A DNA stretch of 53,800 nt from Candidatus Tectomicrobia bacterium (GTDB lineage Bacteria > UBA8248). Positions 47,397-53,800 of the stretch are shown in pieces. The notes beneath the pieces were generated by a model that ran no database searches, had not been told where the DNA came from, and saw only the letters and a program-made list of their open reading frames with translations. The stretch spans positions 1 to 53,800 of the forward strand of contig JACPUR010000007.1 in the NCBI GenBank assembly GCA_016192135.1. The letters are read 5' to 3'. The position numbers and the translations under genes are program-made. How positions within the stretch are numbered: position 1 is the first letter of the stretch; every line of letters begins with the position of its first letter.

Positions 47397-48290
47397 TTAC
47401 ACCCCCGTGTAGCCCGTCCACTGGATCAGGTAGGAGGAGAGGATGCTGAGGTAGTTGGAGATGAGGAGAAGGCCCACGGCGAGGAGCATGGCGCTGCTGC
47501 CGAGCTCGATGGTGCGGAACCAGGCGCGGAAGCCCTGGTAGTAGCGGAAGAAGTAGCCCACCCCCAAGCCGCTCAGCAGGAAGGGGACGCCCAGCCCGAG
47601 GGAGTACGCGAGGAGGAGGAAGATGCCCGTCGCGGCCGTCTGCTGGGTGCCGGCGTAGAGGAGGATGCTCCCCAGGATGGGCCCCACGCAGGGGGTCCAG
47701 CCGGCGGCGAAGGTCACGCCGACGAGGAGGCTCCCGGCCCAGCCCGCGGGCTTGCTCCGGATGTGGAACCGCCGCTCCTGGGAGAGGGCGGGGAGGAAGA
47801 CGGCCGCCAGCGCGTAGAGGGCCGCGGCCGAGGCCACCCCGCCCAGCGTCGGCGATCCCGCCCGGATGCCCGCCAGCCCGGCCAGGAGCAGCAGGCTGGC
47901 CAGCCCGCCCACGAGCCAGTCGGGGCGCTTGAGGAGGCTCTGCTGGAGCCTAAAGCCCACGGCGCGGTCCCCGACGTAGAGGCCGAACATGGTGATGAGG
48001 ACGCCCCCCGCGATGCGGATGACGTTCTGGTAGTCGAAGAGGAGCCTCCCGATGTAGGAGAAGCTCGCGCCCAGCGCGACGAAGACGGCGGTGAAGCCGG
48101 CGATGAAGAAAAGCGAGTTGAGCATCACGGCCGACCGGATGCCGGGCGTGTGGCCGCGCGCCTGGATGTCCTCGTAGGTGAGGCCCGTGATGTACGAGAG
48201 ATAGCTCGGGAAGAGGGGCAGCACGCAGGGGGAGAGGAAGCTCAGCAGCCCGGCCCCGAAGGCCAGCCCCAGGGAGACGCTTTCCGTCAT
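47397..48290 (-). CDS. ccdA: CcdA/DsbD-type thiol-redox membrane protein
   Basis: Inner-membrane protein of 297 residues that passes electrons from cytoplasmic thioredoxin to periplasmic thiols, needed for cytochrome c maturation. The two redox cysteines are in FLSPCVLPLFPSYLSYITG (helix 1) and GWTPCVGPILGSIL (helix 4). At least six helices are present, plus a longer loop than in minimal CcdA. It follows the cupredoxin-like gene by 28 bases. The cytochrome at 7018 is a plausible client. Confidence 0.92.
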   Translation of the reverse strand: MTESVSLGLAFGAGLLSFLSPCVLPLFPSYLSYITGLTYEDIQARGHTPGIRSAVMLNSLFFIAGFTAVFVALGASFSYIGRLLFDYQNVIRIAGGVLITMFGLYVGDRAVGFRLQQSLLKRPDWLVGGLASLLLLAGLAGIRAGSPTLGGVASAAALYALAAVFLPALSQERRFHIRSKPAGWAGSLLVGVTFAAGWTPCVGPILGSILLYAGTQQTAATGIFLLLAYSLGLGVPFLLSGLGVGYFFRYYQGFRAWFRTIELGSSAMLLAVGLLLISNYLSILSSYLIQWTGYTGV

Positions 48291-48318
48291 GACGGCTCGT
48301 CCTGATTCCGGCGGCGGA

Positions 48319-48834
48319 TCATTCGACCACCACCCGCGCGAAGGCGTTCCGCTCCGCGAGGGGGAGGCCCGTGACGAAGAAGTTGTAGGTCCCCGCGCGG
48401 GTGAAAGCGGTGCTGGCCGAGGCGCCCGGCCCGAACGCGGCGCTCACGTAGGTGCCGTCCGGCGCGAGGAAGAACAGCGTGGGCGACTGCGTGGACTTCA
48501 GGAGAGTCTCTCCCTCGTTGAAGATCACGGACGAGTAGCCCGGCGTCGCGTTGAACCAGATCACCGTGCTCCCCTTCTCGACGCGGACTTCGCGGGGGGT
48601 GATGCCGTCCCGGTCGATCCGCACCACGTGGAACTTCCCGAAGCCCGGGAGCTGGGCGTCCGCGGGCGGCCGCTCCGCCGGCGGGGGAGTTCGCGTGGCC
48701 GCCGGGGGCCTCAGGCTCGGGGAGCCCGAGCGCTCGGCGGCCAGGGCGGCGCCGCTCCAGGCGACGGCCGCGCACCATGCCAGAACAAGCAGCCCGCACC
48801 GTATATTCCCTCTCCGCGCCGTGCCCCTCTTCAA
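48319..48834 (-). CDS. Exported cupredoxin-like domain protein without copper ligands
   Basis: Protein of 171 residues with a signal peptide (GLLVLAWCAAVAWSGAALAA), a Pro-rich linker, and a beta-sandwich of about 100 residues with DGITPREVRVEKGSTVIWFN and GTYNFFVTG as in plastocyanin-like domains. The usual ligand positions are replaced: after WFN the His of a type 1 site becomes Ser (GYSSVIF), and no Cys-x-His-x-Met end is present. The TTG start overlaps the purA stop (TTGA) and has AAAGGAG eight bases upstream. CcdA follows. Confidence 0.72.
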   Translation of the reverse strand: MKRGTARRGNIRCGLLVLAWCAAVAWSGAALAAERSGSPSLRPPAATRTPPPAERPPADAQLPGFGKFHVVRIDRDGITPREVRVEKGSTVIWFNATPGYSSVIFNEGETLLKSTQSPTLFFLAPDGTYVSAAFGPGASASTAFTRAGTYNFFVTGLPLAERNAFARVVVE

Positions 48835-50159
48835 GACCCGGACTCCTTTCCAGCCCCGGCGGCGAAGGGGTCCCGCATCTCAATGGTGTCCTCCCGGCCC
48901 GGGCCGGTGGAGATGAGCCATATTCTGCGCCCGGCCAGGCGCTCCAGGGCCCCCAGGTAGTTCCGGGCGCCCTGGGGGAGGGCGTTCCAGTCCCGGCACC
49001 CGGAGGTCGCGCTCAGCCACCCGGGGAATTCCTCATAGACCGGCCTGCAGCGGTCGAGGATGCCCGTCTCGGCCGGGAAGGCGCCGAGCCGCTTCCCGTC
49101 CAGCTCATAGCCCACGCAGACCCGGATGGTCTTCTGGTTGTCGAGGATGTCGAGCTTGGTGATCACCAGGCCGTCCAGGCCGGTCACCTGGACGCAGTGC
49201 CGGGCCGCGACGGCGTCGAACCAGCCGCAGCGCCGGGGGCGGCCGGTGGTCGCCCCGAACTCGCCCCCCGCCGAGCGCAGGCGCTCGCCCTCCTCGCCGT
49301 GGATCTCGGACGGGAAGGGCCCCTGCCCCACCCGGGTGCAGTACACCTTCATCACCCCCAGGACGGCGGTCAGCTTCCCGTAGGGCAGGCCCAGCCCGCT
49401 CAAGGCCCCGCCCACCCCGGTGTTGCTCGAGGTGACGTAGGGGTAGGTGCCCATGTCGAGATCGAGGAGAACGCCCTGGGCGCCCTCGAGCAGGATGCGC
49501 TTCCCCTGCTCCAGCGCGGCGTGAATCTCGGTGTCGGTGTTCCGCACGTGGGGCGCCAGGATCTCGCGCACCCTCCGGCACACCTCCAGGTTGTAGCCCT
49601 CGTCGAGGGCCTGCGCCTCCTCCTTCGACAGCGGGATGTCGCCCAGGATGCGCCGCTTGAGGGCCAGGCTCACCCGGACGCGCTCGGTCAGCACCTTCTC
49701 GTCCAGCAGGTCCGAGACGCGCACCCCGAGGCGGGCGGCCTTGTCGGAGTACGCCGGGCCGATGCCCCGGCCGGTCGTCCCGATGCGGTTGACGCCGAGG
49801 AGGTCCTCCATGTGGGCGTCGAGCACCTTGTGGTAGGGCATGATGAGGTGGGCGCGCTTTCCCACCGCCAGGTTGTCGTTCACCTCGACGCCCTGCGACC
49901 GCAGGTACTGGATCTCCTCGACCAGGGCGAGCGGGTCCACCACCACGCCCGAGCCGATGATGCAGCGGACGTTGGGATGCAGGATCCCGGTCGGAACCAG
50001 GTGCAGGACGTACTGCTTCTCCCGCACGACCACCGTGTGGCCCGCGTTGGCGCCTCCCTGGTAGCGGGCCACGACGTCCGCGCGCTCGGCGAGCCAGTCG
50101 ATGACCTTGCCCTTCCCCTCGTCGCCCCACTGGCCGCCGAGCACCGCCACCACGCTCAT
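48831..50159 (-). CDS. purA: Adenylosuccinate synthetase PurA
   Basis: Purine enzyme of 442 residues that joins IMP and aspartate with GTP. VLGGQWGDEGKGK is the catalytic P-loop with Asp13, and NAGHTVV, GTTGRGIGPAYSDK, EGAQGVLLDLDMGTYPYVTSSN and TTGRPRRCGWFD are all present. The ATG at 50159 overlaps the hisZ stop by four bases. HisZ-PurA adjacency is common in proteobacteria. Confidence 0.97.
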   Translation of the reverse strand: MSVVAVLGGQWGDEGKGKVIDWLAERADVVARYQGGANAGHTVVVREKQYVLHLVPTGILHPNVRCIIGSGVVVDPLALVEEIQYLRSQGVEVNDNLAVGKRAHLIMPYHKVLDAHMEDLLGVNRIGTTGRGIGPAYSDKAARLGVRVSDLLDEKVLTERVRVSLALKRRILGDIPLSKEEAQALDEGYNLEVCRRVREILAPHVRNTDTEIHAALEQGKRILLEGAQGVLLDLDMGTYPYVTSSNTGVGGALSGLGLPYGKLTAVLGVMKVYCTRVGQGPFPSEIHGEEGERLRSAGGEFGATTGRPRRCGWFDAVAARHCVQVTGLDGLVITKLDILDNQKTIRVCVGYELDGKRLGAFPAETGILDRCRPVYEEFPGWLSATSGCRDWNALPQGARNYLGALERLAGRRIWLISTGPGREDTIEMRDPFAAGAGKESGS

Positions 50160-51511
50160 GAGCGCTCCTCTCGATCCCGCTCCCCGATGCGGGCCGCCAG
50201 CTCGGAGGCCTTGCACCGGTCCAGTTCCTTCCCCGAGGAATCCAGCAGCCGCACGCGGCCGGTCCGGGACTCCTGCGCGTCCACCACCACGCAGCGGTGG
50301 ACCCCCGCGCGCCGGGCGTAGTCGAGCGAGGCGGCGAGGTCGCGGCGGATGATGTCCCGGGCCACGCGCCAGCCCCGCGCGCGCAAATCCCGGGCCAGGG
50401 TGACGCCGATGCGCTTCTCCTGGGTGAAATCGATCACCAGGAAGTCGGCCCCGCCCGGCTCGGAGCCGTTCAACGTCGCGATGCGCAGGAGCTGGTCCAG
50501 GTCCAGGGCGAAGCCCGTGCCGTGGCCGTCGGTCCCGTACAGGCCGAGGAGGCGATCATAGCGCCCCCCGCCGCAGATCGGATAGCCCGAACCCTCGACG
50601 AAGCCCTCGAAGATCACCCCGGTATAATAATCGAAATCCCGGAAATCGCTCAGATCCAGGAGCACCCGGTCGGCCAGCCCGTAGAAATCCAGCAGCCGGA
50701 GAACGCGCGCGAGCTCGCGGAGGGCGCGCCGGGAGGAGGCGTTCCGCACTCCCTTCGCCGCCCGGTCCAGAACCTCCTTCCCGCCGAATAGGGAGGGGAG
50801 ATCGAGGAGCCGCCGGGCGTCCTCCCGCTTCCCCGGAAGGCCGCGCAGCAGGGCGTCGAGGCCCGCCGCGTCCCGGCGCGCGACGGCGTCGAGCACCTCG
50901 CGGCGGCGCGCTCCCTCGAGTCCCAGCGCGTCCAGGATGCCGCGCAGGTAGGCCGTGTGGCTCAGGGATATCCGGAAGTTCTCCACCCCGGCCGTCCGCA
51001 GGCACTCCACGGCGATGGCGATGGTCTCGGCGTCGGCCTCGAGCGAGATGAGGCCGATGAGCTCCACCCCGGCCTGCCAGAACTCCCGCTGCAGCAGCCC
51101 CGCCACGTGCGCGTGGCGGAAGACGTTGGTCATGTAGCACAGCCGGAGGGGGCGGGGCTGGTCGGCCAGGAGGGTGCCCGCCACCCGGGCGATTTGGGGC
51201 GTCATGTCGGCCCGGAGCGCCAGCAGCTCGCCCGACTCGCGATCCACCTGGCGGAAGGTTTCCGCGTCCCGGCCCTCCCCCGCCGGGCTCGGGACGTAGA
51301 ACTCGAAGACCGGCGTGACGATCTCGCTGAAGCCCCACCGCCCGAAGACCGCGAGAAGCCGCTCCTCTAGGAGGCGCTTGCGCCGCGCCTGCTCGGGAAG
51401 GAACACCTTCGAGCCGGCCGGCATCGCCTTGTAGGCGAGGATGCGCTCGGTTCCCCGCAGGCTCTCGCCGGACCCGGACTTCTTATTAGAGGCGGACGAG
51501 TTTGGCGTCAT
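50156..51511 (-). CDS. hisZ: HisZ, regulatory subunit of ATP phosphoribosyltransferase
   Basis: Protein of 451 residues resembling histidyl-tRNA synthetase but with HisZ features: LALRADMTPQIARVAG, LCYMTNVFRHAHVAGLLQRE, FDYYTGVIFEGFVEGSGYPI and GGGRYDRLLGLYG. The ATP and histidine-adenylation residues of true HisS differ. A C-terminal anticodon-binding-like domain (residues 340-440) is kept. It works with a short HisG, not in this window, to start histidine synthesis. It overlaps serA by 26 bases; a start at ATG 51424 (PAGSKVFLPEQARRKR) is an alternative, as neither has a strong ribosome site. Confidence 0.88.
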   Translation of the reverse strand: MTPNSSASNKKSGSGESLRGTERILAYKAMPAGSKVFLPEQARRKRLLEERLLAVFGRWGFSEIVTPVFEFYVPSPAGEGRDAETFRQVDRESGELLALRADMTPQIARVAGTLLADQPRPLRLCYMTNVFRHAHVAGLLQREFWQAGVELIGLISLEADAETIAIAVECLRTAGVENFRISLSHTAYLRGILDALGLEGARRREVLDAVARRDAAGLDALLRGLPGKREDARRLLDLPSLFGGKEVLDRAAKGVRNASSRRALRELARVLRLLDFYGLADRVLLDLSDFRDFDYYTGVIFEGFVEGSGYPICGGGRYDRLLGLYGTDGHGTGFALDLDQLLRIATLNGSEPGGADFLVIDFTQEKRIGVTLARDLRARGWRVARDIIRRDLAASLDYARRAGVHRCVVVDAQESRTGRVRLLDSSGKELDRCKASELAARIGERDREERS

Positions 51512-53078
51512 AGATGTTGGGGATGGAGCGGATCTTCTCCATCACCTCGTCCGGGATGGGGTCATCGAGGGCGAGGACGGCCACGGCGCGCGCGCTCATC
51601 TTGGCGCGGCCGAGCTGCATCCCGGCGATGTTGATGTTGTGGCTGCCGAGGAGGGTGCCAATGACGCCGATCATGCCGGGGCGGTCCTCGTTGGTGAAGA
51701 CGAGCTTGTAGCCCTCCGCCGTGACGTCCACGCTGAAATGGTCGATCTGCACGATGCGGGGCTCCTCCCCCACGATGGCGCCCCCGGCCGAGCGCTCCCC
51801 GTCGTCCGTCGCCGCCCGGAGCTCGATGAAGTTGGTGTACTTCTCCGTCTCGCTCCGGGTGGAGGACACCACCTCGATGCCCCGCTCCTTGGCGAGCAGC
51901 GGGCCGTTCACGAGGTTGACGCGGGCCCCGCTCAGGAACTTGCCCAGGAAGCCCTTGAGCGCGGACGCCGAGAGGGGCCCGATGGGCACCTCCAGCGCGC
52001 CGCCGTAGCTCACCTCGAGCCGCCGGACGCCCCCCTCCACCAACTGGGCGAGGAAATAGCCCAGCCGGTCCGCCAGCTGGAGGTAGGGGCCGATGCGCTC
52101 CAGCACGTCGGGCCCCAGCGCCGGGAGGTTGACCGCGTGGCGCACCACGCCCTTGGTGAGATAGGCCACCACCTGCTCCGCCGCGCTGATGGCCACATTC
52201 TCCTGCGCCTCGGCCGTGGAGGCGCCGAGGTGGGGCGTGCACACCACGTTCTCGCGCCCGACCAGCGGGTTGCCCGGATCGGGAGGCTCCTTCGTGTAAA
52301 CGTCCATCGCCGCCCCCGCCACCTTGCCCGAATCGAGGGCCGCGGCGAGCGCCGCCTCGTCCACCAGCCCGCCCCGCGCGCAGTTGATGATGCGCACCCC
52401 CTTCTTCATCTGGGCGATCTCCTCCGTCCCGATGAGGCTCTCGGTCTCGGGGGATTTCGGCACGTGGAGGGTGACGTAGTCCGCCTGGGCGAGCACCTCG
52501 CCGAAGGACAGGAGCTTCACCCCGCGCTTGGCCGCGGCCTCCGAGGAAATGTAGGGGTCGTACGCGATCACGTTCATCCCGATGCCGCGCGCGAGCTGAG
52601 CCACGGTGGAACCGATGCGGCCCAGGCCCACCACCCCGAGCGTCTTGCCGTGGAGCTCGCTCCCGACGAAGCGGTTGCGCTCCCACTTGCCGCCCTTCAC
52701 CGAGGAGACGGCGGCCGGGAGCTTCCTCGCCAGGGCGAACAGCAGGGCCACGGTGTGCTCGGCCGTGGTGATGACGTTCCCGTCCGGCGCGTTCACGACG
52801 AGGATGCCCTTCCGGCTGGCGCAGTCGAGGTCCACGTTGTCCACCCCGATGCCCGCCCGCGCCACCACCTTGAGCCGCTCGCCCGCCCCCAGCACCTCCG
52901 CGTCCACCTGGGTGGCGCTGCGGACGAGGAGCGCGTCCACCTCGGGCATGAGGCGGAGGAGCTCCCCGCGCGGGATGCCGGGCTTGTTGACGACCTCGAA
53001 GTCCGGCTGGGCGCGCAGGATATCCTCCGCCCGCGGGGAAAGCTGGTCCGAGATCAGGATCCGGCAGCTCTCGCTCAT
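51486..53078 (-). CDS. serA: D-3-phosphoglycerate dehydrogenase SerA, three-domain form
   Basis: NAD-dependent enzyme of 530 residues for the first step of serine synthesis. Residues 1-315 hold the catalytic and nucleotide domains (GVVGLGRIGSTVAQLARG, NCARGGLVDEAAL with Arg, and CTPHLGASTAEA with His). Residues 316-450 form the intervening substrate-binding domain and 455-530 an ACT domain (NEDRPGMIGVIGTLLGSHNI) that senses serine. The ATG at 53078 overlaps the preceding aminotransferase stop (ATGA). Confidence 0.96.
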   Translation of the reverse strand: MSESCRILISDQLSPRAEDILRAQPDFEVVNKPGIPRGELLRLMPEVDALLVRSATQVDAEVLGAGERLKVVARAGIGVDNVDLDCASRKGILVVNAPDGNVITTAEHTVALLFALARKLPAAVSSVKGGKWERNRFVGSELHGKTLGVVGLGRIGSTVAQLARGIGMNVIAYDPYISSEAAAKRGVKLLSFGEVLAQADYVTLHVPKSPETESLIGTEEIAQMKKGVRIINCARGGLVDEAALAAALDSGKVAGAAMDVYTKEPPDPGNPLVGRENVVCTPHLGASTAEAQENVAISAAEQVVAYLTKGVVRHAVNLPALGPDVLERIGPYLQLADRLGYFLAQLVEGGVRRLEVSYGGALEVPIGPLSASALKGFLGKFLSGARVNLVNGPLLAKERGIEVVSSTRSETEKYTNFIELRAATDDGERSAGGAIVGEEPRIVQIDHFSVDVTAEGYKLVFTNEDRPGMIGVIGTLLGSHNINIAGMQLGRAKMSARAVAVLALDDPIPDEVMEKIRSIPNIYDAKLVRL

Positions 53079-53800
53079 GACTGGAACGCCTTCTGCGCGG
53101 CGGCCACGCCGGCGCCCGGCTCCACGCGGCGGCCCAGGTCGGCCAGGACGCTCTCCAGCGCGCCCACGGCCGTCAGCATGTCGGATTCGTCCACGTAGCC
53201 CAGGTGGCCGATGCGGAAGATCTTGCCCGCGAGCTCCCCCTGCCCCCCGGCGATGGTGACGCCGTAGACGTCCTGCATCCGGCCGGGAATGGCCTTGCCG
53301 TTCACCCCCTCGGGAACCTTGATCGCGGTGACGCTCTCGCTGCGCAGGTCCTTGGGGAATATCTCGAGCCCCAGCGCCTCGGCGGCGGCCCGGGCGCCCG
53401 CCGCCAGCCTGGAGTGGCGCTTGAAGATGTCCGGGAGCCCCTCCGCCCGCATCATCTCCAGGGCCACCTTGAGGCCCACGATCAAGGAGATGGCGGGAGT
53501 CCAGGCCGTCGTGTTCTTGGCCTGCACCTTCCGCTCGATGCGCAGATCGAAATAATAGCGCGGGCTGCGGGACTTCGCCGCGGCCGCCCAGCCGCGCTCG
53601 CTCAGCCACAGGGTGGCGAGGCCGGGCGGGAGCATCATGGCCTTCTGGCTGCCGCTCACCAGCACGTCGATCCCCCATTCGGCCGGGCGGAGATCGTAGA
53701 CCCCCAGGGCCGTGATGGCGTCCACGGCGAGGAGGGTGTCCGGGGCCTTCTTCCGGAGGAGCGCGCCCAGGGCCTGGACGTCGTGCTTGGCGCCCGTCGA
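53075..53800 (-). CDS. Class V aminotransferase (serine-pyruvate/alanine-glyoxylate type), 5' end outside the window
   Basis: The visible 241 residues are the C-terminal two thirds of a fold-type I aminotransferase. The frame enters from the window edge with STGAKHDVQALG. The PLP lysine lies in DVLVSGSQKAMMLPPGLA, and TTAWTPAISLIVGLKVALE and GYVDESDMLTAVGALE follow. The gene overlaps serA by four bases, so it probably supplies the transamination step of serine synthesis in place of a classical SerC, or links serine with glyoxylate. This is inferred from position. Confidence 0.88.
   Translation of the reverse strand, partial: STGAKHDVQALGALLRKKAPDTLLAVDAITALGVYDLRPAEWGIDVLVSGSQKAMMLPPGLATLWLSERGWAAAAKSRSPRYYFDLRIERKVQAKNTTAWTPAISLIVGLKVALEMMRAEGLPDIFKRHSRLAAGARAAAEALGLEIFPKDLRSESVTAIKVPEGVNGKAIPGRMQDVYGVTIAGGQGELAGKIFRIGHLGYVDESDMLTAVGALESVLADLGRRVEPGAGVAAAQKAFQS

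Noticed and set aside
1-53800. tRNA or rRNA genes
   Set aside because: I saw no cloverleaf-like or rRNA-like sequence in the intergenic stretches, though a covariance search could not be run.

Overview
The window is about 54 kb of dense, very GC-rich bacterial chromosome. Outer-membrane proteins, periplasmic c-type cytochrome, Tat and CcdA export and redox genes, and an MCP-type receptor point to a Gram-negative (diderm) organism. GTG and TTG starts and 4-base ATGA/GTGA overlaps are common. A UbiD-UbiA-UbiE set suggests a respiratory quinone pathway. A selenocysteine codon implies that the Sec machinery is present elsewhere in the genome. The mix fits deltaproteobacteria-like or uncultured high-GC phyla, but the sequence alone does not settle the taxonomy.

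Layout. 1-3515 (minus): an alternative chemosensory operon, CheW, CheR with TPR repeats, CheW, receptor. 3516-4304: an AT-richer gap with one 54-codon ORF. 4305-8936 (minus): four exported proteins (DUF481 barrel, OprB-like porin, diheme cytochrome c, outer-membrane barrel), partly separated by terminators. 9209-12296 (plus): cupin, carboxymuconolactone decarboxylase-like protein with a basic tail, cyclase, CbtB/CbtA cobalt transport, second cupin. 12260-13620: a small accessory patch with a MntA/HepT toxin-antitoxin pair between direct repeats and a GIY-YIG nuclease between inverted repeats. 13627-17980 (minus): an aminotransferase, then a DMT transporter with a His-rich tail, a SelW-type selenoprotein whose TGA hides it from ordinary ORF calling, a MOSC protein and a PhzF-like protein. 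18042-22211 (minus): ChrB, a DUF2148 ferredoxin-like protein and two MFS transporters behind one promoter.

22389-28072 (plus): an HMG-CoA-synthase-like protein fused to a zinc-ribbon/OB domain, a thiolase, a sulfatase, a DJ-1/PfpI protein and a degenerate GGDEF protein. 28083-39959 (minus): a long run made of a sugar nucleotidyltransferase, GlmS, a large phosphohexomutase, a left-handed beta-helix protein, a UvrD-type helicase, GatC, UbiD, UbiA, UbiE and an AtzF-C-like protein. 40050-45687 (minus): a stand-alone uridylyltransferase, a degenerate NtrC-family regulator, a PaaK-like CoA ligase and an exonuclease/UvrC-like fusion. 45878-47343 (plus): TatB-like, TatC, acylphosphatase. 47397-53800 (minus): a class V aminotransferase (cut by the window edge), SerA, HisZ, PurA, a cupredoxin-like protein and CcdA.

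The best hidden signal is the selenoprotein at 16596-16832. A CxxU motif is encoded with an in-frame TGA, a matching SECIS-like hairpin lies just downstream, and the sequence beyond the TGA is clearly SelW/Rdx. Other points of interest are the repeat-bounded accessory patch, an NtrC-family regulator without its ATPase residues, an HMG-CoA-synthase-like protein without its catalytic cysteine, and a CMD protein with an AT-hook-like tail.
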